Assembly: GCF_014697585.1 (NCBI RefSeq)
Contig: NZ_JACJSB010000025.1
Span: 1-64,000 of the forward strand
Direction: 5' to 3'
Origin: Dolichospermum sp. FACHB-1091
GTDB taxonomy: Bacteria > Cyanobacteriota > Cyanobacteriia > Cyanobacteriales > Nostocaceae
DNA length: 64,000 nt
Below the pieces are notes generated by a model. That model saw only the letters and a list, made by a program, of their open reading frames with translations. It made no database searches and had not been told where the DNA came from. Shown one piece after another: positions 52,753 through 63,006 of this stretch. Every line of letters starts with the position of its first letter. Position 1 is the first letter of the stretch. The position numbers and the translations under genes were made by a program.

Positions 52753-54357
52753 TTATTCAACTATATTCCCTATTTTGGAACTAGCTAATGTTGGTGTGGT
52801 GAAAATTTGTGAATACAAATTTGCAGGTTGTTGACGAGCGACAACTGGTAAAACTTGACGAGCATGAGCCGCAACTTCCACTGTTTTCACATCATAAGCT
52901 TGTGTGATCATCTTAGGATAAAAACCAATGCTGATGATAGGAATTAACAAACAAGCAGTAATAAACAACTCACGAGGTTTAATATCAAGAACTATAGCAT
53001 CTAAATGCAATTCTTCATTCTTGTCACCATAGAACACTTGACGCAGCATAGAAAGTAAATAAATGGGTGTTAAAATCACACCAACTGCTGAGAGAAAGAT
53101 GATGACAATTTTGAAGCTGGAACTGTAAACATCACTAGTAGCAAAACCCAAGAATACCATCAATTCACCGACGAAGCCACTCATACCAGGTAACGCTAGA
53201 GAAGCCATTACACCCATGGTAAAAAGAGCAAAAGTTATTGGCATTACTTTAGCCATACCACCCATTTTATCCATCATTAAGGTGTGAGTACGTTCGTAAG
53301 TGACACCGGATAAAAAGAATAAACTAGCAGCAATTAAACCGTGAGAAACCATCTGTAATACAGCACCATTAATACCGATTTCTGTATAAGATGCAATCCC
53401 AATTAACACAAACCCCATGTGGGCAATTGAAGAGTAAGCCAAACGGCGTTTGAGGTTGGTTTGTGCAAAAGCACAACAAGCACCATAAACAATATTAACT
53501 ACACCTAAAACTACTAAAACAGGAGCAAAGGTGATATGAGCATCAGCCAACATCTCCACATTAAAACGAATTAGGGCATAACCACCCATCTTTAACAATA
53601 CACCCGCTAAGATCATTGAACCAGGAGCGGATGCTTCACCATGAGCATCAGGCAACCATGTATGGAAGGGGAAAATAGGTAATTTGACACCGTACGCAAT
53701 CAAGAAACCTGTATATAGTGCCAGTTCTAAAGCTTTGGGATATTCTTTCATTCCCAATTCTGTCATGTTGAAGGTCAAATTATCACCATAGAAAGCCATG
53801 GCGAAACCAGATACTAGTATAAATATGGATGCAGCAGCAGTATAGATAATAAATTTAGTGGCTGCGTAACGGCGGTTTGCTCCTCCCCAAATGGAAATTA
53901 ACAAATAAACGGGTACTAACTCAATTTCCCACATCAAAAAGAACATTAACAAATCCTGGGCAAGGAATACACCCAATTGGGCGCTATACATTACCAACAT
54001 CAACGCATAAAATAAACGCGGCTTATTGGTTACTTTCCAAGCCGCGAATACTGCGAGTGTGTTAATTAAGCCTGTTAATAGTATCAGGGGCATTGATAAA
54101 CCATCAACCCCCAAAGACCAATTAAAGCCAATTTGGGGTATCCAGGAATAGCTTTCTGTTAGTTGTAGGGCTGAACTTTGGAAGTCATAACCTTGCCAAA
54201 GAGCGCAGATAATTAATGAAAAATCGAATAGTGCCACCCCCAAGCCGTACCAGCGTACTGTTTTACCTTCTTTATCGGGAATGATCGGAATTGCCAGGAC
54301 TGCCACTAAGGGCAGGAAAATTATGGCTGATAACCAAGGGAGTTCTATTGTATTCAT
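52753..54357 (-). CDS. ndhD: NAD(P)H-quinone oxidoreductase subunit 4 (NdhD)
   Basis: Antiporter-like membrane subunit of the thylakoid NDH-1 complex, used in respiration and cyclic electron flow. About 14 membrane helices. The Glu/Lys proton-channel landmarks are visible: [55 protein letters not shown] and [15 protein letters not shown] at 54357 (MNTIELPW) preferred over a TTG four codons upstream; 534 residues. Cyanobacteria carry several ndhD copies. This looks like the NdhD1/D2 type (respiratory/cyclic) rather than the CO2-uptake D3/D4 forms, but no ndhF is adjacent to confirm. Confidence 0.9.
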   Translation of the reverse strand: MNTIELPWLSAIIFLPLVAVLAIPIIPDKEGKTVRWYGLGVALFDFSLIICALWQGYDFQSSALQLTESYSWIPQIGFNWSLGVDGLSMPLILLTGLINTLAVFAAWKVTNKPRLFYALMLVMYSAQLGVFLAQDLLMFFLMWEIELVPVYLLISIWGGANRRYAATKFIIYTAAASIFILVSGFAMAFYGDNLTFNMTELGMKEYPKALELALYTGFLIAYGVKLPIFPFHTWLPDAHGEASAPGSMILAGVLLKMGGYALIRFNVEMLADAHITFAPVLVVLGVVNIVYGACCAFAQTNLKRRLAYSSIAHMGFVLIGIASYTEIGINGAVLQMVSHGLIAASLFFLSGVTYERTHTLMMDKMGGMAKVMPITFALFTMGVMASLALPGMSGFVGELMVFLGFATSDVYSSSFKIVIIFLSAVGVILTPIYLLSMLRQVFYGDKNEELHLDAIVLDIKPRELFITACLLIPIISIGFYPKMITQAYDVKTVEVAAHARQVLPVVARQQPANLYSQIFTTPTLASSKIGNIVE

Positions 54358-54530
54358 AACTGTTGACAATATATTTTTGGTTTTGCTTTTGTTTACATTA
54401 TATTAAGAAATTTTTACTTTTGTAAATGATTTCTTGTGAAGATCTCCAGTTTTGTGGACTATTTTAGTAATAAATACCTACTGAAGTCTGATGTCAATCC
54501 ATTCTAAATGTAAATTTTTGTAATGTCAAC

Positions 54531-54557
54531 AAAAAAAACAGCGCTATTAGTCGCTGT
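54531..54557 (-). terminator. Rho-independent terminator for the coiled-coil gene
   Basis: Read on the minus strand: stem ACAGCG/CGCTGT with an eight-base loop, then eight T residues, 60 bases past the stop. Confidence 0.75.
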
Positions 54558-54618
54558 CTTTAGTTATAATGCCCCGGTTAAGGATAAATTTAAACTTTCA
54601 CAAAGTTGTTTAGGATGC

Positions 54619-55131
54619 TTAAACAATACGGTTGACAATTGTCCACACTTGACAATCTGATCTAACATAGGGGACAGAAATGGTCTTAAAGCCCGTGATG
54701 AAAGGTTTGTAGTAAACTTGCCAATACATAGGACTAAGTTCGTCAGCGCAGGTTTTGAGGAGTTTAATTTCCTTGGCCAGTTCCCCTGCTAGTTCGTTAA
54801 CTCGTTCTGCATGAATTTGAGCAATTTTTTTGGCTTCTTCTAGCTGTGCTTCTTGTTGGGATATGCGGATAGAAATAGGTAAATTCCTATTTAGATAAAC
54901 TTTCCTTTGTTCTATTTGCTTTTCTAGGAAAGATATTGCATCATCTATGCCTTTAAGTTCAGCAGATAATTGGGCATTTTCCCTAGCTTGACGACGATAA
55001 GCTTCAACAATGGCTAAATGTGAATCATTTTCGCCCAATTCTACATGATTATTAGTTAATATAGCCCGTTCCTGCTGGAGTGCCTGGATTTGAGATTTTA
55101 GTTCTACTATTTCTGACTGAATCTTTTCCAT
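54619..55131 (-). CDS. Coiled-coil protein of unknown function
   Basis: 170 residues. The first 130 are almost wholly heptad coiled-coil (IVELKSQIQALQQERAIL, LSAELKGIDDAISFLEKQIEQ, EEAKKIAQIHAERVNELAGELAKEIKLL). The last 40 form a small globular tail with Trp and Tyr (PMYWQVYYKPFITGF). No motif known to me. It has its own terminator. Confidence 0.7.
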   Translation of the reverse strand: MEKIQSEIVELKSQIQALQQERAILTNNHVELGENDSHLAIVEAYRRQARENAQLSAELKGIDDAISFLEKQIEQRKVYLNRNLPISIRISQQEAQLEEAKKIAQIHAERVNELAGELAKEIKLLKTCADELSPMYWQVYYKPFITGFKTISVPYVRSDCQVWTIVNRIV

Positions 55132-55150
55132 ATTATGTTATGATCCTCAA

Positions 55151-55176
55151 TTGGTAATTGGTAATTGGTAATTGGT
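55151..55176. repeat. Heptanucleotide tandem repeat (TTGGTAA)n
   Basis: Three to four TTGGTAA units between thrB and the coiled-coil gene. Confidence 0.85.
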
Positions 55177-55218
55177 TTTTCATCATCCATTGCCAATGGA
55201 AAATACAAAATCTCAACT

Positions 55219-56142
55219 TTATAATGTGGTTGATCCTTGCGTATCTAGGTCAAGTATTTGCACCGTTGAAGTGATTCCCTTTTGCAACCAAGCATCCTTC
55301 ATAGCTATCTCTACTAATTTTGCCTTGCTTGTATCTACCAAAGCCAAAAGTGTAGGACCAGCACCACTAATTACCATACCATAAGCACCAGCATTTATAG
55401 CAGCGGTATTAACAGCATCATAACCAGGAATTAAAGCTTGACGATAAGGTTGATGTAATTTATCTTGTAATGCGGCTTTTAACCATTCTTCCCGATTAGT
55501 TGCTAAACCGCGTAACAATAAACCGAAATGAGAAATATTGAAAATCGCATCATGACGACTGATTTCTGCGGGTAGAACTTTCCTTGCTTCTGAGGTTGAT
55601 AACTCAAAATCAGGAATTGCTACTACTGGTAGTATATCTCGATGCCAGGGAATATCGCCAATTTCCCAACAATTGTTACTAGTGTTACTAGTAGCAGCCA
55701 GACGACAACCACCCAATAGTGCTGGTACTACATTATCAGGATGTCCTTCCATAGCGATCGCTAATTTCATCACCTCCAATTCAGACAAAGGCCTACCAGC
55801 CAATTCGTTAGCTGCAACCAACCCACCGACAATAGCCGTCGCGGAACTACCCAAACCCCTAGATAAAGGCACACCCAACTTAATCCTTATTTTTACTGAT
55901 GGTGCTGTTTGTTCTATATGCTGATATAGCTTAATAAAAGCCTGATACAAAAGATTACTCTCATCAGTTTCTACCTTTTCCGCTTCTATGCCAGAGACTT
56001 GAATCATTAAGCCTTCTACATCGAGAGTAGTAAATTCAAATTCATTGTAAAGCTTTAAAGCAGCACCAATGCAATCAAAACCGGGTCCCAAATTCGCAGT
56101 CGTGGCGGGGACTTTGACAGTAATGCAAGAAACTACAGACAT
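55219..56142 (-). CDS. thrB: Homoserine kinase
   Basis: GHMP-family kinase making O-phosphohomoserine for threonine synthesis. PATTANLGPGFDCIG near residue 10 and the ATP loop PLSRGLGSSATAIVGG near 93, and the C-terminal GAYGMVISGAGPTLLAL. 307 residues, normal. It shares the aspartate pathway with asd and dapA at the right end of the window but is not in one operon with them. Confidence 0.94.
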   Translation of the reverse strand: MSVVSCITVKVPATTANLGPGFDCIGAALKLYNEFEFTTLDVEGLMIQVSGIEAEKVETDESNLLYQAFIKLYQHIEQTAPSVKIRIKLGVPLSRGLGSSATAIVGGLVAANELAGRPLSELEVMKLAIAMEGHPDNVVPALLGGCRLAATSNTSNNCWEIGDIPWHRDILPVVAIPDFELSTSEARKVLPAEISRHDAIFNISHFGLLLRGLATNREEWLKAALQDKLHQPYRQALIPGYDAVNTAAINAGAYGMVISGAGPTLLALVDTSKAKLVEIAMKDAWLQKGITSTVQILDLDTQGSTTL

Positions 56143-56233
56143 TTAAGTTAATTCAAAATTTCAATATAAACCACCTCATTTTACCTGAAGGGGTTTTGAT
56201 TATTCCGCTAAGTTATAGTAAGTTTGTTTTGAC

Positions 56234-56371
56234 TCATAAACCACGACGCATATCTAGACGCATATCTATAAAATCTTGTAGTTCGACGATGGCTACGCCC
56301 ACCGCAAACATCGCCTCTTCCTGCGATACTTTTACTGTCTGTGTGCCAGTTTGTGAATGCTGACTTATCAT
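56234..56371 (-). CDS. Possible 45-residue protein
   Basis: Begins MISQHSQTGTQTVKVSQEEA and continues MFAVGVAIVELQDFIDMRLDMRRGL. AAGGA lies a few bases upstream of the ATG. Composition is protein-like (amphipathic helix near 20-40), but spacing to the Shine-Dalgarno is short and I know no family. Could be a real small gene or a fragment. Confidence 0.35.
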   Translation of the reverse strand: MISQHSQTGTQTVKVSQEEAMFAVGVAIVELQDFIDMRLDMRRGL

Positions 56372-56612
56372 TGTTCCTTGTAATACTTATATACCTTACC
56401 GTATTCTCTCTTAGTCTTGTTCAGAAATCAAATAGGAGTCCTATAGTCAGAATCGGGATGTCCGGGATTCAAGGATGTACAGGATTGTGGTTTTTATGTT
56501 TTCTGTGAATATTTAACCCACATTCAGCAATTTTCATCTAATTTTCATCTATTTAAACCACACTCTGATTACCTTCCTCCTTTGCGCGAAACAGAAACCG
56601 TGGTTCATTTAT

Positions 56613-57440
56613 TTAAGAAATATTTAAAAAATCTCTCACCCTTGCTAAATAAGTTTCTGCATCTTCTAACATGGGAAAATGTGCAGTATTAGGAATAATT
56701 GCTAATTCAACCTGATCATTTAAAGCCGCTGCTTTTTTACCCAACTCAGCGGGAATAATAATATCATATTCCCCCGCTACTAACAAAGTTGGTACAGTTA
56801 ATTTAGCAAATTCTTGGGGCATAAATTCCGCTTGTTCTTTACTCACAGAAGTGAAAATTGTTCCCAAAGCTGCTTGATAATCAGCATTAATAAAATCTTC
56901 TAAAAAAGCCTGACGTTCAGATTTAGGAATAGGACTATGGAGAAATCTAGCCATAAACATTCTATCGGCTAAGGGGATTTTTCCTAACCACTTGGGACGG
57001 AATTTAACTACTAATCCTCCAAATTTATAAAAAGCTGCAAAAGCCTTTTCATCATATTCAAAAATACCGCTACAGGTTAAAATTGCTTTTTCTACTTTTT
57101 GCGGATAGCGGTTGAGAAATAAAGTCGCTATGGAAGCACCCATAGAATGAGCATTAATATAAACGCGCTCCAGATTTAACTGATTTAATAACACCGCTAG
57201 ATCTTCTGCATATTCTGTTAATTCATAACTTAAATCAGGTTGAACATGAGAGCGCCCAAACCCGCGCATATCATAAAGTAAACAATCAAAATTATCTAAT
57301 AATGCTTCAGCGGTACTTTGCCAATATCTGCCTGAACCCGCCCAACCGTGCATAAAAACCATTACTGGTTTAATAATATTTGATGGTTTTTTGATCCACT
57401 CGTAATAATGATCAACACCCCGAACATTTATATAAGTCAT
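56613..57440 (-). CDS. Alpha/beta hydrolase
   Basis: 275 residues. Oxyanion-hole HGWAGSGRYW near 31, nucleophile elbow NAHSMGAS (Ser near 99), acid in LLVAGEYDIIIP and His in IPNTAHFPMLED. A cap domain lies between about 125 and 205. No signal peptide. The substrate cannot be read; esterase or lactonase are options. Downstream of its promoter lies a block of heptanucleotide repeats shared with clpX. Confidence 0.87.
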   Translation of the reverse strand: MTYINVRGVDHYYEWIKKPSNIIKPVMVFMHGWAGSGRYWQSTAEALLDNFDCLLYDMRGFGRSHVQPDLSYELTEYAEDLAVLLNQLNLERVYINAHSMGASIATLFLNRYPQKVEKAILTCSGIFEYDEKAFAAFYKFGGLVVKFRPKWLGKIPLADRMFMARFLHSPIPKSERQAFLEDFINADYQAALGTIFTSVSKEQAEFMPQEFAKLTVPTLLVAGEYDIIIPAELGKKAAALNDQVELAIIPNTAHFPMLEDAETYLARVRDFLNIS

Positions 57441-57445
57441 GGTAA

Positions 57446-57711
57446 CAGTTAAAAACTAACAATTAAAAACTAACAATTAAAAACTAAGTAGGTGAACGGA
57501 AAAAAACCGACATAAGTAACGAAAAGTAAAGTTTCCCAAAACCTCTTCCCTGTTCCCTCTTCCCTGTTCCCTGTTCCCTGTTCCCTGTTCCCTTTTCATA
57601 ACGACAACTTTTAACGCCAACCTACTTAACAATTCAAAACTAACAATTGACAATTGACAACTGACAACTGATGGGCAACAATTGACAATTGACAATTGAC
57701 AACTGACAATT
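57446..57711. repeat. Block of three different heptanucleotide-type repeats
   Basis: (AACTAACAATTAAA)n at 57452-57485, (TTCCCTG)n with about seven units at 57545-57593, and (ACAATTG/ACAACTG)n at 57652-57711 running up to the clpX stop. No gene; the frames here read the repeats only. Confidence 0.9.
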
Positions 57712-59050
57712 ATGCTGATTCTGGTTTTGGTAAAGAAGAAGGATGTACTAGTAATTCAGCAGTAGAACGTTTTTCCACCATTTCCTTAGTGATAGTACAA
57801 CGAGTCACATCCTTACGGGAAGGTAACTCATACATCACATCTAGCATCAATTCTTCCACAATACCTCGTAAAGCTCGCGCTCCAGTTTTCCGCCGATAGG
57901 CTTCTTGAGCGATCGCTTTTAACGCATCTGGTTTAAAATCTAACTGGACATTATCCATATTTAGTAGTTTTTGGTACTGTTTCACCAAGGCACTCCGTGG
58001 TTCTGTTAAAATTGCCATCAGTGCCTCCTCATCCAAAGGATCTACTACAGCCACCATGGGAATGCGCCCGATAAACTCAGGAATCATGCCAAATTTGACC
58101 AAATCATCCGGTTGTAGATGACGCAGGGTGTCAGCAGCGCGTTTTTCTTTAGTTTGCACTTCTCCTGGTTGCACAAAGCCCATTGACTTTTTGCCAATTC
58201 TCTGATCTACAACCTTTTCCAAACCGCCGAAAGCACCACCACAGACAAACAAAATATTGCTGGTGTCAATTTGAATACAGTCTTGGTACGGGTGTTTACG
58301 TCCGCCCTGGGGTGGTACATTAGCAATAGTCCCCTCTAGCATTTTCAGCAGAGCTTGCTGTACCCCTTCCCCAGAAACATCTCTGGTAATTGAAGGATTT
58401 TCACTTTTGCGGGCGATTTTATCAATTTCATCAATGTAGATAATCCCCCTTTGAGCCTCTTCCACGTCCAAATCTGCCACTTGTAACAGTCGTAACAAGA
58501 TATTTTCTACATCTTCCCCCACATAGCCCGCTTCCGTTAGGGTTGTCGCATCGGCTACCGCAAAGGGAACATCCAGGATTTTGGCCAGAGTTTGTGCTAA
58601 TAGAGTCTTACCGCAACCAGTCGGTCCAATGAGTAAAATATTAGACTTTTGTAGTTCTATAGCATCATCAGCACCCGGTTTACCACTAGCCTTAGATTCA
58701 AGAACCGCCAACCGCTTGTAGTGATTGTAAACAGCCACCGACAGGACTTTTTTAGCTTCATCCTGGCCAATCACGTGTTCATCTAAATATTTTTTAATCT
58801 CCCTTGGTTTCGGGATTTGATTAAAAGAGAGATTAGACGAACGAGTGCGGCGTTTTTCTGGTGGTTCTGACTTTTGTGCCGGTGGTGAGGCGGCATTACT
58901 TGTATCCAGCAATTCCTCATCGAGGATTTCATTACACAAGTCAACGCATTCGTCGCAGATGTAGACTCCCGGACCTGCGATTAATTTACGTACTTGCTCT
59001 TGAGACTTGCCACAAAATGAACACTTTAAATGGGAGTCGTACTTAGACAT
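57710..59050 (-). CDS. clpX: ATP-dependent Clp protease ATPase subunit ClpX
   Basis: AAA+ unfoldase feeding ClpP. Zinc-binding domain with C10, C13, C32 and C35 (CSFCGK...CDEC). Walker A GPTGCGKT, Walker [12 protein letters not shown], the pore loop GYVGED and sensor R in [15 protein letters not shown]. 446 residues. An extra Ser/Pro-rich linker follows the zinc domain. Last in the tig-clpP-clpX run, starting 30 bases after clpP. Confidence 0.96.
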   Translation of the reverse strand: MSKYDSHLKCSFCGKSQEQVRKLIAGPGVYICDECVDLCNEILDEELLDTSNAASPPAQKSEPPEKRRTRSSNLSFNQIPKPREIKKYLDEHVIGQDEAKKVLSVAVYNHYKRLAVLESKASGKPGADDAIELQKSNILLIGPTGCGKTLLAQTLAKILDVPFAVADATTLTEAGYVGEDVENILLRLLQVADLDVEEAQRGIIYIDEIDKIARKSENPSITRDVSGEGVQQALLKMLEGTIANVPPQGGRKHPYQDCIQIDTSNILFVCGGAFGGLEKVVDQRIGKKSMGFVQPGEVQTKEKRAADTLRHLQPDDLVKFGMIPEFIGRIPMVAVVDPLDEEALMAILTEPRSALVKQYQKLLNMDNVQLDFKPDALKAIAQEAYRRKTGARALRGIVEELMLDVMYELPSRKDVTRCTITKEMVEKRSTAELLVHPSSLPKPESA

Positions 59051-59080
59051 ATCAGCCTCTTATTTCAGAATAGTAACGTT

Positions 59081-59758
59081 TTACCCTGCTGTGGGAAGAT
59101 TTTGCCTAGAAATGACCTGATCGATCAAACCATAATTCTTCGCCTCTTCTGCTGACATGAAAAAGTCGCGCTCTGTATCAGCTTCAATTCTTTCCAGGGG
59201 TTGACCAGTATGTTTGGCCATTAATTGATTTAATTCACCCTTAATGTAAAGAATTTCTCGCGCTTGAATTTCAATGTCAATAGCCTGTCCTTGAGCGCCA
59301 CCCAGGGGCTGGTGAATCATAATCCGGGAGTCAGGTAAAGACATCCGCTTTCCAGCAGTTCCAGATGTTAGTAAAAAGGCCCCCATGCTCGCGGCTAGTC
59401 CAAAACAGATAGTTACCACATCGGGACGTATTTGTTGAATTGTATCATAGATTGCCATACCAGCGTAAACAGAACCGCCGGGAGAATTAATGTACAATTG
59501 GATATCTTTTTCCGCGTCTTCAGAATCTAGGAATAGTAATTGGGCAACAATTGAATTAGCCACCACATCATCTATGGGCGTTCCTAAAAAAATAATCCGC
59601 TCGCGCAGTAAGCGGGAGTAGATATCAAAAGCTCTTTCTCCCATACCAGACTGTTCTACTACCATCGGGACGATGTTGCTGGGGCTGCTTAGGTTGCGGC
59701 TATTGGCTAGAGAACTCAAACTGGTAATTGGGTAATTTCCTGACTGCGATACAAGCAT
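59081..59758 (-). CDS. clpP: ATP-dependent Clp protease proteolytic subunit
   Basis: Serine peptidase of the Clp core. Catalytic Ser in [11 protein letters not shown], His in [14 protein letters not shown], Asp in [10 protein letters not shown]. 225 residues including an N-terminal extension of about 30 before [10 protein letters not shown]; the real start may be a later Met (the family often begins PMVVE). This copy beside clpX is the one expected to pair with it; cyanobacteria have further ClpP/ClpR paralogues elsewhere. Confidence 0.95.
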   Translation of the reverse strand: MLVSQSGNYPITSLSSLANSRNLSSPSNIVPMVVEQSGMGERAFDIYSRLLRERIIFLGTPIDDVVANSIVAQLLFLDSEDAEKDIQLYINSPGGSVYAGMAIYDTIQQIRPDVVTICFGLAASMGAFLLTSGTAGKRMSLPDSRIMIHQPLGGAQGQAIDIEIQAREILYIKGELNQLMAKHTGQPLERIEADTERDFFMSAEEAKNYGLIDQVISRQNLPTAG

Positions 59759-59880
59759 ACTAGAATATTTAACAATAAATGGAATCGAATTGTGAACTGT
59801 TAACCATTATGCCCTAGGGCACAATTCAGAAGGTAGGGGAGGCAGGGGGTAGGAAGTAGGGGAAAGATGTTTCCTAACTA

Positions 59881-59933
59881 CCAATTACCAATTACCCATT
59901 ACCAATTACCCATTACCCATTACTCATTACTCA
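59881..59933. repeat. Heptanucleotide tandem repeat (ATTACCC/ATTACCA)n
   Basis: About seven units between tig and clpP, running up to the tig stop codon. Close in sequence to the inverse of the repeats at 41585 and 55151. Confidence 0.85.
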
Positions 59934-61336
59934 GGATTACTAGTTTCTTCTGCCTGAACTGTTTCCGTGCTTTGGACTTGGGAATCTATTTCTGCTGTAG
60001 AACTTAAAGAACCTTCCGGTACTAATTCCACAGATGAGCGTTCTAGTAACCAGTCTACGATCTTTTTGGTTAAAAGTTCTTCCTTGACAACGCCACCCAG
60101 TCTATTTTTATCCAAGTCTTCATTAGGGTATTCTGCTATCAATTCCGTGACTCTGGCTTCCACTTCTTCGTTGGTCACTTCGATAGATTCCCGTTTACCA
60201 ATTTCTTGTAAGGATAAAGAACGCTTAATACGTTCCACAGCTTCCGGTTTTGATCTTTCCCGCAATTGGGGAATAATTTCTTGGGTAAATAGCTTTTTCA
60301 CGTCTATTCCCTGTTCAGACAAACTCATGGCTGTCTGTGTCAGCATAGCATCAACTTCTTTGTCAATGAAGGTTTGTGGTAAGTCTATTTCCACATGATT
60401 AAGTAGTTCGGTTAATAAAGCCTCCCGCTGGTTTTCTTTGGTTTTATCAGCCGCTTCTTTTTGATACCTCTGTGTCAATGATGCCCGCAGTTCCTCTAAT
60501 GTCTCAAATTCGCTGACTTCTTGAGCAAAATCATCATCCAATTCTGGCAGTTCTTTGGTTTTAATTTCCTTGAGTGTGATTGTAAACAAGGCCGCTTTAC
60601 CAGATAATTCTTCGTTACCGTAGGGTTCTGGAAATTGAGCCGCTACTTCTTTGGTTTCTCCAGGATTCATCCCCACTATACCCAAAACAAAACCGGGAAT
60701 AAACTTATCCTCTTGTAACTCAACTTGAAAATCTGTTCCTTCACCACCAGGAATTGGTTTGGGTTCACTGTCAGGATCATCACCTTCGGCTTTAGCAATT
60801 ACACCTTTAAAATCAATAACTGCCATATCACCGATTTCCGCAGCCCGTCCTTCTACAGGTACTAATGTGGCTAATTTATCTCTTTGTTCGTCAATAACTG
60901 TATCTACGCGGCTGGGGTCATACTTGATTTCCTCTGCTTTGGCCTCTAAACCAGTGTACTTGTTCAACTTAATTTCTGGTACTACATCTACGGCAGCAGC
61001 AATAATTAGGGGTTGTCCCGGTTCATAGTTGTTAATTAAATCATCAAAGGATGAGCGTAGTTGAGGTTGTCCAATGGCGCTAATGGCCTCTTGTTTAATT
61101 GCTTGCTCAATACCTTCTTGAATAATTTCTTCTAGAGCAGTTGCCTTAACACGACTCGTTCCCAGTCGTTGTACTAATATTTGCTGGGGTACTTTCCCTT
61201 TGCGAAACCCAGGAATATTTACGGTCTTAGTGAGATTTTTGATGACTTGCTCGTATTTTTGCTTGGTAATTTCCGATGTGATTTCTATTTCTAAGCCAAT
61301 TTGACTGGCGGGAAGTTTTTCCTGGGTAACTTTCAT
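59927..61336 (-). CDS. tig: Trigger factor
   Basis: Ribosome-bound chaperone and peptidyl-prolyl isomerase. The ribosome-binding signature GFRKGKVPQ is at residues 40-48. The FKBP domain spans about 155-250 (GDMAVIDFKG; VAAQFPEPYGNEELSGKAALFTI), and the helical arms run to 440. 469 residues. It is first of tig-clpP-clpX, the same order as in E. coli. Confidence 0.95.
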   Translation of the reverse strand: MKVTQEKLPASQIGLEIEITSEITKQKYEQVIKNLTKTVNIPGFRKGKVPQQILVQRLGTSRVKATALEEIIQEGIEQAIKQEAISAIGQPQLRSSFDDLINNYEPGQPLIIAAAVDVVPEIKLNKYTGLEAKAEEIKYDPSRVDTVIDEQRDKLATLVPVEGRAAEIGDMAVIDFKGVIAKAEGDDPDSEPKPIPGGEGTDFQVELQEDKFIPGFVLGIVGMNPGETKEVAAQFPEPYGNEELSGKAALFTITLKEIKTKELPELDDDFAQEVSEFETLEELRASLTQRYQKEAADKTKENQREALLTELLNHVEIDLPQTFIDKEVDAMLTQTAMSLSEQGIDVKKLFTQEIIPQLRERSKPEAVERIKRSLSLQEIGKRESIEVTNEEVEARVTELIAEYPNEDLDKNRLGGVVKEELLTKKIVDWLLERSSVELVPEGSLSSTAEIDSQVQSTETVQAEETSNPE

Positions 61337-61902
61337 GCTTTGTTTCTGTTTTTATGATATTTTGATCTGAGAATCATATACAAGACGCGATCGCCCACTA
61401 CAGTGAGAAGCTAAGATAGCCTCGGCAATTATATCTTGAGTTCTCACGTAGGATGTGCTGATCAGGCATCATTCCCTTCTATTGGTGGATAGATATCTCT
61501 TAGCAGATATCCATTTTATCGCCAAAAGTTGAGAATTGAACACTTTATGATATTATTTCCACATAGCAGCCCTAATCCCGGTAACATAACGTAACAATCA
61601 GGGCTGATTAAAAATACCTAAATGTCAATGGCTTTGGTTTTCCTGTTCTTGCATTTTGCTGTACAATGTTATATTATCCGATAATGTCGTATATTTGATT
61701 TTCATCACTGAATTGTTGTCAACTACCATCTAATTAAGTCTCAAATTCCTCAATAAACCTCAAAAAATAAGATAATATCCCAAAAATATGCAAATTTTAT
61801 TATTTAATGCCCCCGGTGAGAGGAAGAAAAGAGATAATTTAGAGATAATTTTTTGAATTGTGCTAAAAAAATGTTAATTACCTCTTAAAGGAGGAGTCGA
61901 GT
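61337..61902. other. Divergent promoter region of tig and asd
   Basis: Over 560 bases. It must hold both promoters. Contains one HIP1 site near 61386 and a long hairpin at 61567-61606. No coding frame over 25 residues looks real. Confidence 0.45.
61567..61606. promoter_or_regulatory. Inverted repeat between tig and asd
   Basis: CAGCCCT/AGGGCTG arms with an inner GTAAC repeated twice in the 26-base loop. It could be part of a leader of either gene; function unknown. Confidence 0.35.
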
Positions 61903-62934
61903 TTGTCTAAGTCCTATCGTGTCGCTATTTTGGGCGCAACCGGTGCTGTAGGTACGGAGTTGCTGGAATTACTAGAAAGTCGGAACTTTCCCTTAGCTGA
62001 CCTAAAATTATTAGCATCGCCACGCAGCGCGGGAAAAACACTAAAATTCAAAGGTGAGGATATCCCCATTCAGGCAGTAAGTGATCATGTCTGGGAAAAT
62101 GTGGATATAGTATTAGCTAGTGCTGGAGGTGGCATCTCCAAAACTTGGGCTGGAGTAGCGGTAGAAAAGGGAGCAGTGGTAATTGATAATTCTAGTGCCT
62201 TCCGCATGAACCCTGATGTACCTTTAGTAGTCCCAGAAGTAAATCCCCAAGCGGCAGCTAATCATCAGGGAATTATCGCCAATCCCAATTGTACGACAAT
62301 TCTCATGTCACTGGCAGTATGGCCATTACATCAGGTCAAACCAGTGAAAAGAATTGTAGCAGCTACCTATCAATCTGCCAGCGGCGCTGGAGCTAAAGCC
62401 ATGGAGGAAGTAAAAGTCCAAAGTGAGGCTATACTACAAGGACAGCAACCAGTCGCGGAGGTCTTACCTTATCCATTGGCATTTAATTTATTTACCCATA
62501 ATTCCCCTTTAACACCTTGGGGCTATTGTGAGGAAGAAATGAAAATGGTCAACGAAACCCGGAAAATCTTTGGTAGTCAAGAGATCAAAATTACCGCCAC
62601 TTGTGTCCGTGTTCCCGTTCTCCGCGCTCACTCGGAAGCGATTAATTTAGAATTTGCCACTCCCTTTAATCCAGAAGAAGCTAGAGAAATTTTAAGAATA
62701 TCACCGGGTGTTAAATTAGTGGAAGATTGGCAAGCAAATTATTTCCCTATGCCTATAGATGCTAGTGGGAAAGATGAAGTTTTAGTAGGCAGAATTCGTC
62801 AAGATATTTCTCATCCTTGTGGTTTAGAATTGTGGCTATGTGGAGATCAAATCCGTAAAGGTGCAGCTTTAAACGCAGTACAAATAGCAGAATTATTAGT
62901 AGAAAAAAATTTACTAAAATCTACTAGACTATAA
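61903..62934 (+). CDS. asd: Aspartate-semialdehyde dehydrogenase
   Basis: Reduces aspartyl phosphate to aspartate semialdehyde, the branch point to lysine and threonine. NADP loop VAILGATGAVGTELLELL at the start, catalytic Cys in IANPNCTTILMS near 130, then TYQSASGAGAKAM and an active-site His/Arg region RVPVLRAHSEAINLE. 343 residues. TTG start supported by GGAGG nine bases upstream. It leads directly into dapA. Confidence 0.95.
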   Translation: MSKSYRVAILGATGAVGTELLELLESRNFPLADLKLLASPRSAGKTLKFKGEDIPIQAVSDHVWENVDIVLASAGGGISKTWAGVAVEKGAVVIDNSSAFRMNPDVPLVVPEVNPQAAANHQGIIANPNCTTILMSLAVWPLHQVKPVKRIVAATYQSASGAGAKAMEEVKVQSEAILQGQQPVAEVLPYPLAFNLFTHNSPLTPWGYCEEEMKMVNETRKIFGSQEIKITATCVRVPVLRAHSEAINLEFATPFNPEEAREILRISPGVKLVEDWQANYFPMPIDASGKDEVLVGRIRQDISHPCGLELWLCGDQIRKGAALNAVQIAELLVEKNLLKSTRL

Positions 62935-63006
62935 ATTTTAATTGAGTGATTTATCACGGGTAATTAACAACGAACAATGGACAAATAACTTAGGAGAGAA
63001 AAGAGT

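Noticed and set aside
57477-57695. 72-residue frame with repeated REQGTGN
   Set aside because: Translation of the TTCCCTG repeat block.
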